Of a DNA stretch of 7,222 nt, positions 1-5,721 are shown piece by piece (the stretch's first letter is position 1; each line of letters starts with the position of its first letter). Under the pieces are notes generated by a model that was not told the origin of the DNA, searched no databases, and saw nothing but the letters and a program-made list of their open reading frames with translations. The stretch spans positions 1-7,222 of the forward strand of contig CADBNA010000300.1 of assembly GCA_902795835.1 (NCBI GenBank), written 5' to 3'. The stretch is from an uncultured Lachnospiraceae bacterium. Lineage in GTDB: Bacteria > Bacillota_A > Clostridia > Lachnospirales > Lachnospiraceae. Position numbers and translations under genes: made by a program.

Positions 1-285
1 AAGATTGCGGATGGCGACGGCATCGTGACACAGACGCCGCCGCGTGAGCGGGTCTGGATGGTCCAGACGCCGCAGATTTTCCGGTACGGGCTGATCCGGG
101 ATGCTTATGAAGCAGTCCGGCAGACGGAGCAGACAGGCATCACGGATGATGCCATGGTGCTGGAGGTCGGCGGGCGGCAGAACGTGCATATGTTTACCGG
201 CGCCTATACCAATATCAAAATCACTACCCCGGATGATCTTCTGACGGGCGAAGCCATCTGGTCTGCCGGGCGGACGGAAACATGA
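1..285 (+). CDS. ispD: 2-C-methyl-D-erythritol 4-phosphate cytidylyltransferase (IspD), C-terminal part only
   Basis: The frame is open from base 1 to the TGA at 283-285, so the gene begins outside the window and only the last 94 residues are seen (full family length is roughly 220-240). Visible family marks are VQTPQIF (TPQ at 67-75), the substrate-side segment TDDAMVLE, and the C-terminal NIKITTPDDL (211-240), whose lysine matches a conserved active-site lysine of IspD. IspD transfers CMP from CTP to methylerythritol phosphate in the cytosolic non-mevalonate isoprenoid pathway. Ribitol-5-phosphate cytidylyltransferases (TarI) share these motifs, and without the N-terminal half that alternative cannot be fully excluded. 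The stop overlaps the next start as ATGA (282-285), implying translational coupling to the TraX-family gene. Confidence 0.85.
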   Translation, partial: KIADGDGIVTQTPPRERVWMVQTPQIFRYGLIRDAYEAVRQTEQTGITDDAMVLEVGGRQNVHMFTGAYTNIKITTPDDLLTGEAIWSAGRTET

Positions 286-1004
286 GGATCCTGAACAGAA
301 ACCATCTCAAGCTTCTGGCCGTCTTTCTGATGACGGTCAATCATGCCGCCCGGGTTTTTCTCCCGGAGAACTCTGATCTTCAGATCATCCTGATCGGAGC
401 CGGCTACTTCACGGCGCCCGTGATGTGCGCCCTCCTGACGGACGGATATCATTATACACAGGATCCGTGGCGGTATATGAAGCGGCTGCTCATCTTCGGA
501 CTTATTTCCCAGCTGCCCTATATGCGGGCGCTGCAGATGGATAACGGCAATGTGATGTTTACCCTGATGCTGTGCCTGCTCGCTGTTCACATCCTGAACA
601 CGGAGAGCAGGCCGGAGAGACAGCTTCTGTATCTGCTCGGGATCGTCGCGGCTTCCGCTGTGTGTGACTGGGGCGGTCTGCTGCCGGCAGCGGCGGTACT
701 GTTCGAGAAAAACCGCTCCGGCCCTGAAGGGCGGAAGAGCGCATGGATGCAGTTCCTCCTGCTGTTCGGCGTGCTCACGCTGGCCGACGGGCTCATACAG
801 GGGAAAACGGCAGGACAGGCCGTATGGCTTACCGCTGCGTCGCTGACAGGACCGGCGGCGGGTGCCCTGCTCATGAGCTGTTTTTATGATGAGAAGAAAC
901 CGGGGAAGCGGACAGCTTTCGGAAAATGGTTTTTTTACCTGTATTATCCGCTGCACCTGACAGTGCTGTGGGCTATGCGGGTATACGCGGGAGCGGGAGG
1001 CTAA
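282..1004 (+). CDS. TraX-family integral membrane protein
   Basis: A 240-residue, strongly hydrophobic protein with about seven or eight predicted membrane segments (roughly residues 8-24, 35-53, 64-80, 92-106, 114-141, 156-172, 180-200, 215-235). It matches the TraX family pattern: an N-terminal KLLAVFLMTVNHAARVF segment, the RLLIFGLISQLPY helix, NVMFTLMLCLLAV near 90-102, and the closing FFYLYYPLHLTVLW. TraX of the F plasmid N-acetylates pilin, but most chromosomal TraX-like proteins of Clostridia have no known substrate and no conjugation genes beside them, as here. Acyl transfer to a surface molecule is therefore only a family-based guess. The start overlaps the ispD stop (ATGA) and has only a weak ribosome binding site, consistent with translational coupling. 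Confidence 0.8.
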   Translation: MRILNRNHLKLLAVFLMTVNHAARVFLPENSDLQIILIGAGYFTAPVMCALLTDGYHYTQDPWRYMKRLLIFGLISQLPYMRALQMDNGNVMFTLMLCLLAVHILNTESRPERQLLYLLGIVAASAVCDWGGLLPAAAVLFEKNRSGPEGRKSAWMQFLLLFGVLTLADGLIQGKTAGQAVWLTAASLTGPAAGALLMSCFYDEKKPGKRTAFGKWFFYLYYPLHLTVLWAMRVYAGAGG

Positions 1005-1184
1005 AGGGGGCTGAATGCCGGAGAGGCATCTGACTGGCCCCGGCCGAAACAAAGCGATTCAGCAGTGTTTGCAGCCGGAGGTGGCGTGAGCCTCGCTTTT
1101 GTGGTATCTTTTTACTGCAGGGATGATTGGCGCAGATGTGCGCAGACGGCGCAGAACCGCCGTAAGAGAAAAAGGAGTTCGGCT

Positions 1185-2096
1185 ATGGAACAGCAGCTGT
1201 TTACAAACGAGATTATTCTGTCATGGCTTCAGTATTTTGCCCAGAACACAAAGATAGATCTGGAGCGTGTCAAAATGCTGGACATCACTAGGAAAAACAA
1301 GAACGTCATTCCGACGGTGGAATCACACCGCGCTACGCTGGTGTTCACGGAAGCGGGAGACAAGGACATTTTTTACCGCATGTGGAATGCCGGACTCGGG
1401 GAGTGTGAGGTCTGGTACAACGAAGGCTCGGAGCCGGTCGGCGAGATCCGCCATGACAGGCTCAGCGATATGATCAACCGGGGGATTAATGCCTCGGCAG
1501 GCATGCTGATTCTGAATCCGAACGCCAGGAACACATACAAGATCGGCATGGACAATGAGAACTTCCGCCGGGGATCCGTGCATTATGTAGGATCGGAGAT
1601 CCGCTCCGTCATCCTGAACAAGATGCAGGTAGAACTGCAGGATGACATCTGCATTATCAGCGGAGAGAGCATTGCCGTGGAGGCGGCGCTGATCGCGACG
1701 GAGGGAACGGTGATCGCCGTAGAATACGACGGCGCCGACCGCATGACGATGGAGGAGAATATCGAGTATTTCGGCCTTCATAATGTGCAGGTTATTGACC
1801 ATGTAGATGAGAACACGATGAAAGACTGTCCGGTGCCGTCTCTGGTATTTCTGGTGGCGTCGGCCAGCATGGAGCAGGAACTGGACTGCCTCACCAGACT
1901 GAATCCGGAGATCAGCGTCGTCATTTATACCCTGGACTTCAGCGTGGCAGCCAACATCGAGCATACCTTCGAAAAATACGGCATCCGCGACAGGGAGGTC
2001 ATCCAGATCTCGGTGTCAAAGCTCAATAACAAGAATTCGTTCGACCAGCAGCCGGCTCCCTGGATTATTTCCGGTAAGGCAGCCAGAGAGCTGTAA
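1185..2096 (+). CDS. CbiE/CbiT-like protein (precorrin-6B methylase-related), orphan and probably divergent
   Basis: The ATG at 1185 is preferred over an upstream in-frame start at 1065 because AAAGGAG (1171-1177) lies at the right distance and the extra N-terminus looks like non-coding sequence. The 303 residues resemble the end of CbiE (AGLGECEVWYNEG, about 69-81) followed by CbiT: GMDNENFRRG...SEIRSVILNKM (121-147), then DICIISGESIAVEAA (154-168) where CbiT has its SAM loop, VIAVEYD (176-182), ENIEYFGLHNVQVID (191-205), and a C-terminal QISVSKLNNKNSF...WIISG (274-297). CbiE/CbiT methylate C5 and C15 and decarboxylate the corrin intermediate in cobalamin synthesis. Here the glycine-rich SAM loop reads ISGESI instead of DIGAGSG, the later GGSGG region reads VASAS, and the N-terminal half of CbiE is absent. 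No other corrin gene is present. Methyltransferase activity is doubtful; the function is unknown. Confidence 0.75.
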   Translation: MEQQLFTNEIILSWLQYFAQNTKIDLERVKMLDITRKNKNVIPTVESHRATLVFTEAGDKDIFYRMWNAGLGECEVWYNEGSEPVGEIRHDRLSDMINRGINASAGMLILNPNARNTYKIGMDNENFRRGSVHYVGSEIRSVILNKMQVELQDDICIISGESIAVEAALIATEGTVIAVEYDGADRMTMEENIEYFGLHNVQVIDHVDENTMKDCPVPSLVFLVASASMEQELDCLTRLNPEISVVIYTLDFSVAANIEHTFEKYGIRDREVIQISVSKLNNKNSFDQQPAPWIISGKAAREL

Positions 2097-2110
2097 AGCA
2101 GCGTGCTTTT
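2095..2110 (+). terminator. weak candidate terminator after the CbiE/CbiT-like gene
   Basis: AAAGCA (2095-2100), a GCG loop and TGCTTT (2104-2109) form a 6-bp hairpin that overlaps the stop codon and ends in four T residues. The stem is short and the T run is minimal, so this may have little effect. The large inverted repeat downstream (2164-2346) could instead end or process the transcript. Confidence 0.22.
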
Positions 2111-2163
2111 GCTTAAGGGACGGTTGAAGGCTTACAGGTGCCTGGCCGGACAGTGACTGCAGA

Positions 2164-2346
2164 GGGGCTCCCGCGCCCGGCGCTAATGGCCATACAGGTT
2201 CTTTCGGAAAACGCTTGCGCTCTTTCTCGCCGCAGCGGTACTAAGCTCAAACTGCGTGCTCAGGCACTTGTTTTCGCTAAGTGCCGGCGGCTGCGAAGGT
2301 TTCCTTCAGAACCTGTATGGCCATTAGCGCCGGGCGCGGGAGCCCC
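2164..2346. repeat. 183-bp element with perfect 39-bp terminal inverted repeats
   Basis: Bases 2164-2202 (beginning GGGGCTCCCGCGCCCGGCGC and ending ACAGGTTCT) are the exact reverse complement of 2308-2346. Just inside, GGAAA (2206-2210) can pair with TTTCC (2300-2304). The core contains a further hairpin, GGCACTT (2263-2269) with AAGTGCC (2279-2285) around a 9-base loop. No credible ORF lies within it and no clear target-site duplication is seen at the edges. As DNA it could form a cruciform; as RNA, a very stable hairpin. A MITE-like or REP-like interspersed repeat fits best. A processing site or terminator for the upstream gene is an alternative, but no T tract follows. Confidence 0.85.
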
Positions 2347-2370
2347 ATCAATTCCATAAAAGATGAAAAA

Positions 2371-2386
2371 ATATCATGATAGATAT
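2371..2386. promoter_or_regulatory. candidate operator dyad upstream of porG (possible LysR-type site)
   Basis: ATATC (2371-2375), six bases, then GATAT (2382-2386) form an inverted repeat that also contains the palindrome ATCATGAT (2373-2380). Its centre is about 63 bases before the predicted transcription start near 2442, close to the -65 position usual for the recognition site of LysR-type regulators. The arms do not follow the strict T-N11-A spacing, and the surroundings are AT-rich, where small dyads arise by chance. Confidence 0.3.
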
Positions 2387-2407
2387 GAAAAGTATTAAAT
2401 AATGAAC

Positions 2408-2435
2408 TTTACTTTTCTTTTCTGCATAGTATAAT
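2408..2435 (+). promoter_or_regulatory. probable sigma-A promoter of the por operon
   Basis: A perfect TATAAT -10 box (2430-2435) is preceded, after a 16-base spacer, by TTTACT (2408-2413), which matches 4 of 6 bases of TTGACA. The boxes lie in an AT-rich stretch (about 2347-2440) between the GC-rich inverted-repeat element and a GC-rich leader. Transcription would begin near 2442, giving an untranslated leader of about 118 bases before porG. Confidence 0.65.
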
Positions 2436-2440
2436 GAAAC

Positions 2441-2559
2441 GTGCCTGCGTTGTCCGGACGGACGGCGCAGAGGCAGCACTTCAGCAGAGCTGATGCCGCT
2501 GCCTTGGCGACGGTCCGGCTTGCCGGATCTGAACATTATACGCAAGGAAGGCGGAATCA
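2441..2559 (+). promoter_or_regulatory. structured 5' leader of porG, possible attenuator or riboswitch-like element
   Basis: The leader can form competing stems. CTGCG (2445-2449) pairs with CGCAG (2466-2470), reinforced by GTGC/GCAC at 2441-2444 and 2476-2479. AGGCAGC (2471-2477) pairs with GCTGCCT (2498-2504), with an inner TCAGC/GCTGA stem (2481-2485, 2489-2493). TCCGG-CTTG-CCGGA (2514-2527) forms a separate hairpin. CTGCCTT (2499-2505) can also pair with AAGGCGG (2548-2554), with one G-U pair, covering the end of the porG ribosome binding site AAGGAAGG (2544-2551). I do not recognise a known riboswitch class, and GC-rich DNA makes chance pairing common. There is no terminator-like T run, so any control would be at translation. 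Confidence 0.35.
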
Positions 2560-3171
2560 ATGAAGAATACGGTAGAGATCAGATGGCACGGCCGGGGAGG
2601 CCAGGGCGCGAAGACGGCGGCCCTGCTGCTGGCGGATGTTGCCTTTAAGACAGGACAGAATGTGCAGGGTTTTCCCGAGTACGGGCCCGAGCGGATGGGA
2701 GCGCCGATCACGGCTTTCAACCGGATCAGTCCGGACCGGATCCGCGTTCATTCCAATATTTATGACCCGGACTATGTTGTGGTGGTGGATGAGACGCTGC
2801 TGCATTCCGTGCATGTGACAGACGGCCTGAAGGAAGAAGGGGCCATTATCGTCAATACGCCGAAGGCGCCGGAGGAGATCCGGCCGCTGCTTCGGGGGTA
2901 CACGGGCCGGGTGGTGACCATAGATGCCCGCGCGATTTCCGAGGAGACCCTGGGAAAGAATTTCCCGAATACGCCCATGCTGGCTGCCATTGTTGCTGTC
3001 AGCCATGTGATGGACAGGGAAACCTTCTTTAAGGAGATGGAGGCTTCCTTCCGGCACAAATTTGCCAAGAAGCCCGAAGTGATCGAAGGAAACAGAAAAG
3101 CGCTGAAGCTTGCCTACGCGTCGGTGCAGGCCTATGCATCGGTCGGAGCCTTTGCGCCGGTGCGGACCTGA
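2560..3171 (+). CDS. porG: pyruvate/2-oxoacid:ferredoxin oxidoreductase, gamma subunit
   Basis: A 203-residue catalytic-domain protein of the POR/KOR gamma family. Its N-terminus IRWHGRGGQGAKTAALLLA (7-25) is the family's GRGGQG signature, followed by FPEYGPERMGAPITAFNRIS (38-57), typical of pyruvate-type PorG, then HSNIYDPDYVVVVDETLL (64-81) and PNTPMLAAI (136-144). In characterised PORs this subunit forms part of the CoA-binding and active-site region. AAGGAAGG at 2544-2551 supports the ATG at 2560. It opens the four-gene por operon; porD starts 14 bases after the stop. The last 18 residues are three degenerate copies of a six-residue unit (YASVQA, YASVGA, FAPVRT), an extension of roughly 15 residues beyond family members I know. 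Pyruvate is the likely substrate, but a branched-chain or aromatic 2-oxoacid is possible. Confidence 0.9.
   Translation: MKNTVEIRWHGRGGQGAKTAALLLADVAFKTGQNVQGFPEYGPERMGAPITAFNRISPDRIRVHSNIYDPDYVVVVDETLLHSVHVTDGLKEEGAIIVNTPKAPEEIRPLLRGYTGRVVTIDARAISEETLGKNFPNTPMLAAIVAVSHVMDRETFFKEMEASFRHKFAKKPEVIEGNRKALKLAYASVQAYASVGAFAPVRT
3115..3168 (+). repeat. three tandem 18-bp repeats at the 3' end of porG
   Basis: Three consecutive 18-base units (3115-3132, 3133-3150, 3151-3168) encode YASVQA, YASVGA and FAPVRT, immediately before the TGA. Unit 1 matches unit 2 at 12 of 18 bases and unit 3 at 13 of 18. The copies are in frame, so they lengthen the PorG tail without disrupting the gene. Confidence 0.6.
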
Positions 3172-3185
3172 AAAAGGAGAACAGT

Positions 3186-3494
3186 ATGCGGACAGATATT
3201 ACCAATATTCATGAACAGTCGGCGTGGACCGAGCTGACGGAAGGCCTGCAGTTGTTTGCCGGCGGCACTTCCCGGCAGTTCCGGACCGGAGAGTGGCGGA
3301 CGAACACGCCGGTGTGGGATGCGAAAAAATGTAAACAGTGTCTTCTCTGCACGCCGACCTGCCCGGATGTGTGCATCCCGGTTGTCGACGGAAAGAGAAA
3401 AGGGTTCGATTATGATCACTGCAAGGGGTGCGGCATCTGTGCGCGGGTCTGCCCCTTCCAGGCAATTGAGATGAAGGAGGGCGTACAGCCATGA
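3186..3494 (+). CDS. porD: pyruvate/2-oxoacid:ferredoxin oxidoreductase, delta subunit (2[4Fe-4S] ferredoxin-like)
   Basis: A 102-residue protein whose C-terminal half carries two CxxCxxCxxxCP motifs: C49, C52, C55, C59-P60, then C79, C82, C85, C89-P90. These should bind two [4Fe-4S] clusters that relay electrons from the TPP site toward soluble ferredoxin. The ~45-residue N-terminal part, including TGEWRTNTPVWDAKKC, is the usual PorD leader that packs against the other subunits. Length agrees with known PorD proteins of about 100 residues. AAAAAGGAG just upstream (about 3171-3179) supports the ATG at 3186. The stop overlaps the porA start as ATGA (3491-3494), and the porA ribosome binding site lies inside porD. 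An extra cysteine, C63, follows the first motif and is probably not a ligand. Confidence 0.92.
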   Translation: MRTDITNIHEQSAWTELTEGLQLFAGGTSRQFRTGEWRTNTPVWDAKKCKQCLLCTPTCPDVCIPVVDGKRKGFDYDHCKGCGICARVCPFQAIEMKEGVQP

Positions 3495-4771
3495 GCAGAA
3501 AAGGCACGGTGATCAGGGACCGCATGTCCGGCAACGAGGCCGTGGCAGAGGCGATCCGCCAGGTCAATCCGGACGTGATGCCGGCGTTTCCGATTACGCC
3601 GTCCACGGAAATCCCGCAGATGGTCTCATCTTTTGCGGCAAACGGAGAGGTAGATACGGAGTTTATCCCAGTAGAGAGCGAGCATTCCGCCATGTCGGCC
3701 GCGATCGGCGCAGAGGCTGCCGGCGCCCGGACGATGACGGCGACTTCTTCCGCCGGACTGGCCCTGATGTGGGAGGAACTGCTGCTGGCGGCATCAAACC
3801 GGCTCCCGCTGGTTCTGACGCTGGTAAACCGCACACTGTCCGGTCCGATCAACATTAACTGCGATCATTCCGACGGCATGGGCGCCCGGGATACCGGCTG
3901 GATCCAGATCTACGCGGAAAACAATCAGGAGGCCTATGATAACTATATCCAGGCGTATCCCATTGCCGAGCATCCGGATGTGCACCTGCCGGTCATGATC
4001 TGCCAGGACGGATTTATCACCAGCCATGCGGTAGAGAACATCGACCTGCTTGACGACGAGTCGGTCAGGGAGTTTGTCGGGGAGTACAATCCGGAGGAGT
4101 ACCTCCTGAATCCCGGAAAGCCCATTTCGGTGGGACCCTACTCGGTGTCTGCGTACGCCATGGAGGCAAAAAAGGCACAGGAAGACGCCATGGAGAAGGC
4201 CGGGGAGGTTATCCTGCAGGTTGCGTCTGATTTTGCGGAAATGTCCGGAAGATCGTACGGCTTTTTTGAAGAATACCGCACGGAAGACGCGGATTATATC
4301 ATGCTGATCATGGGATCTGCGGCGGGAACCGCCAAGGAGGCCGTGGATGAGCTGCGGGAAGAAGGCTGGAAGGCTGGCGTGCTCAAGCTACGCGTTTTCC
4401 GTCCGTTCCCGGAAAAGGAGATTGCCGAAGCGCTGAAGAACTGCCGGGCAGCTGCGATTATGGACAGGTGTGAGAGCTACAACGGCAACAGCGGCCCCCT
4501 TGGAAGCGAAGTGCTCTCCGGTCTGTACCGGAACAAAGTGTTCATTGATACAGTCAGCTATGTGTACGGACTGGCCGGCAGAGATTTCACCACGGACCAT
4601 GTGCGGCAGGTCTTCGGGCAGCTGCGCGCGCTGGCAGAGGACGGGGCGGAGATTCCCCAGCACCAGTATATCAATCTGCGGGAAAACGGCCGGACGGGAG
4701 TTGGAGAAACGGAAAAACCGGCGGCCGGGTCTGACGGAGACGCCCTGTTAAAAGAGGAGGCGCGGATATGA
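3491..4771 (+). CDS. porA: pyruvate/2-oxoacid:ferredoxin oxidoreductase, alpha subunit
   Basis: A 426-residue alpha subunit with the family landmarks in order: AFPITPSTEIPQM (32-44), FIPVESEHSAMSAAIGAEA (58-76), ARTMTATSSAGLALM (79-93), a central CDHSDGMGARDTGWIQIYAE (124-143), LPVMICQDGF (166-175), the transketolase C-domain with LKLRVFRPFPEKEI (298-311), AIMDR (322-326), and YGLAGRDF (359-366). In POR this chain supplies part of the TPP and substrate pocket at the interface with PorB. A perfect AAGGAGG at 3474-3480 lies 10 bases before the ATG. About 30 C-terminal residues after position 395 (GETEKPAAGSDGDALL) are low-complexity, go beyond the core, and are probably flexible. The stop overlaps the porB start as ATGA (4768-4771). 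Substrate identity is not proved by these motifs; pyruvate is favoured. Confidence 0.92.
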   Translation: MSRKGTVIRDRMSGNEAVAEAIRQVNPDVMPAFPITPSTEIPQMVSSFAANGEVDTEFIPVESEHSAMSAAIGAEAAGARTMTATSSAGLALMWEELLLAASNRLPLVLTLVNRTLSGPININCDHSDGMGARDTGWIQIYAENNQEAYDNYIQAYPIAEHPDVHLPVMICQDGFITSHAVENIDLLDDESVREFVGEYNPEEYLLNPGKPISVGPYSVSAYAMEAKKAQEDAMEKAGEVILQVASDFAEMSGRSYGFFEEYRTEDADYIMLIMGSAAGTAKEAVDELREEGWKAGVLKLRVFRPFPEKEIAEALKNCRAAAIMDRCESYNGNSGPLGSEVLSGLYRNKVFIDTVSYVYGLAGRDFTTDHVRQVFGQLRALAEDGAEIPQHQYINLRENGRTGVGETEKPAAGSDGDALLKEEARI

Positions 4772-5715
4772 GTGATTACAGACTCAAGTCAATGATGCAG
4801 AAGCGGGAGCGCCTGGCGCCCGGACACAGAATGTGCGCGGGCTGCGGGGCCACGATCGCTGTCCGCGCGGTTCTCCGCGCCCTGCATGAGGAAGACCAGG
4901 CCGTGATCGGCAATGCCACCGGCTGCCTGGAGGTGTCCTCCTACATGTATCCCTATACGGCCTGGGAAGACAGCTATATACACAATGCATTTGAAAATGC
5001 CGGGGCGACCCTGAGCGGGGTGGAGACGGCATACCGGGCCCTGAAAAAGAAGGGAAAACTGGGCGAGAAAGACCGCTTTAAATTCATTACGTTCGGCGGA
5101 GACGGCGGCACTTATGATATCGGCTTCCAGTCCCTGTCCGGAGCGATGGAGAGAGGGCACGACCTGGTATATGTCTGCTATGACAACGGGGCCTATATGA
5201 ACACCGGTATTCAGCGTTCATCCGCGACACCGATGTATGCAGACACGACGACAACGCCCGCCGGCACGCTGTCCGCCGGAAAGCCGCAGTACCGGAAGGA
5301 CCTGACGGCGATTATAGCGGAGCACTATGTGCCCTATGCCGCCCAGACAACGCTGACCCGTGATTTCCGGGATATTCACCGCAAATCAGAAAAGGCCATT
5401 TATACGGAGGGAGCCGCATTCCTGAACGTGATGACGCCATGTCCGCGGGGCTGGCGATATGACATGGCAGATGTCATGGAGATCTGCCGTCTGGCAGTAG
5501 AGACCTGCTACTGGCCGCTTTTTGAAGTGGATCACGGCAGGTGGACACTTTCCTATGAACCGAAAAACAAACTGCCGATTGAAGACTTCCTGCGCCCGCA
5601 GGGCCGTTTCCGCCATCTGTTCAAACCGGAGAACGAGCATCTTATCGGGCTGTTCCAGAAAGAAGTTGACAAACGGTGGGAGGATCTTCAATATCGCTGC
5701 GCAAGGGAGCGCTGA
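4768..5715 (+). CDS. porB: pyruvate/2-oxoacid:ferredoxin oxidoreductase, beta subunit (TPP-binding)
   Basis: A 315-residue TPP- and Fe-S-binding subunit. The four expected ligands of the proximal [4Fe-4S] cluster are present: C23 and C26 (HRMCAGCGATIAVR), C53 (NATGCLEV) and C225 (TPCPRGW). The TPP/Mg motif starts at GDGGTYDIGFQSLSGAMERG (111-130) and runs to VCYDNGAYMNTGIQRS (136-151), with D112 and N140 as likely metal ligands; TTTTPAG (160-166) follows, as in pyruvate-type PorB. Together with PorA it would carry out decarboxylation of the 2-oxoacid and electron transfer. GAGGAGG at 4754-4760 serves as ribosome binding site. Two in-frame stops in a row (TGA TAA, 5713-5718) end the gene, and the lysR start follows 6 bases after the TGA. 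All catalytic residues that I can check are intact. Confidence 0.93.
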   Translation: MSDYRLKSMMQKRERLAPGHRMCAGCGATIAVRAVLRALHEEDQAVIGNATGCLEVSSYMYPYTAWEDSYIHNAFENAGATLSGVETAYRALKKKGKLGEKDRFKFITFGGDGGTYDIGFQSLSGAMERGHDLVYVCYDNGAYMNTGIQRSSATPMYADTTTTPAGTLSAGKPQYRKDLTAIIAEHYVPYAAQTTLTRDFRDIHRKSEKAIYTEGAAFLNVMTPCPRGWRYDMADVMEICRLAVETCYWPLFEVDHGRWTLSYEPKNKLPIEDFLRPQGRFRHLFKPENEHLIGLFQKEVDKRWEDLQYRCARER

Positions 5716-5721
5716 TAAGCC

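Noticed and set aside
1006..1041. Hairpin after the TraX-family gene (ATGCC/GGCAT inside GGGG/CCCC)
   Set aside because: The inner stem is only 5 bp, the internal loop is large and no T run follows, so it does not qualify as an intrinsic terminator.
204..1052. A 282-codon open frame on the minus strand opposite the TraX-family gene
   Set aside because: It covers a clear TraX-family gene in antisense, is rich in Arg, Gln, His and Pro without motifs, and has no good ribosome binding site that I can see.
1099..1127. Possible promoter TTGTGG, 17 bases, GATGAT before the CbiE/CbiT-like gene
   Set aside because: Only 3 of 6 and 4 of 6 consensus matches; too weak to report as a feature.
1065..1184. 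Upstream extension of the CbiE/CbiT-like gene to an earlier ATG at 1065
   Set aside because: The extra 40 residues do not look like the family, and a good ribosome binding site sits directly before the ATG at 1185.
2164..2346. Reading the inverted-repeat element as a CRISPR array or integron attC site
   Set aside because: There is one pair of inverted arms, no direct repeats with spacers, and no cas or integrase gene in the window.
2138..2359. A 73-codon open frame across the inverted-repeat element
   Set aside because: It runs through both arms of the palindrome, has no ribosome binding site and no protein-like composition; the DNA or RNA structure explains the region better.
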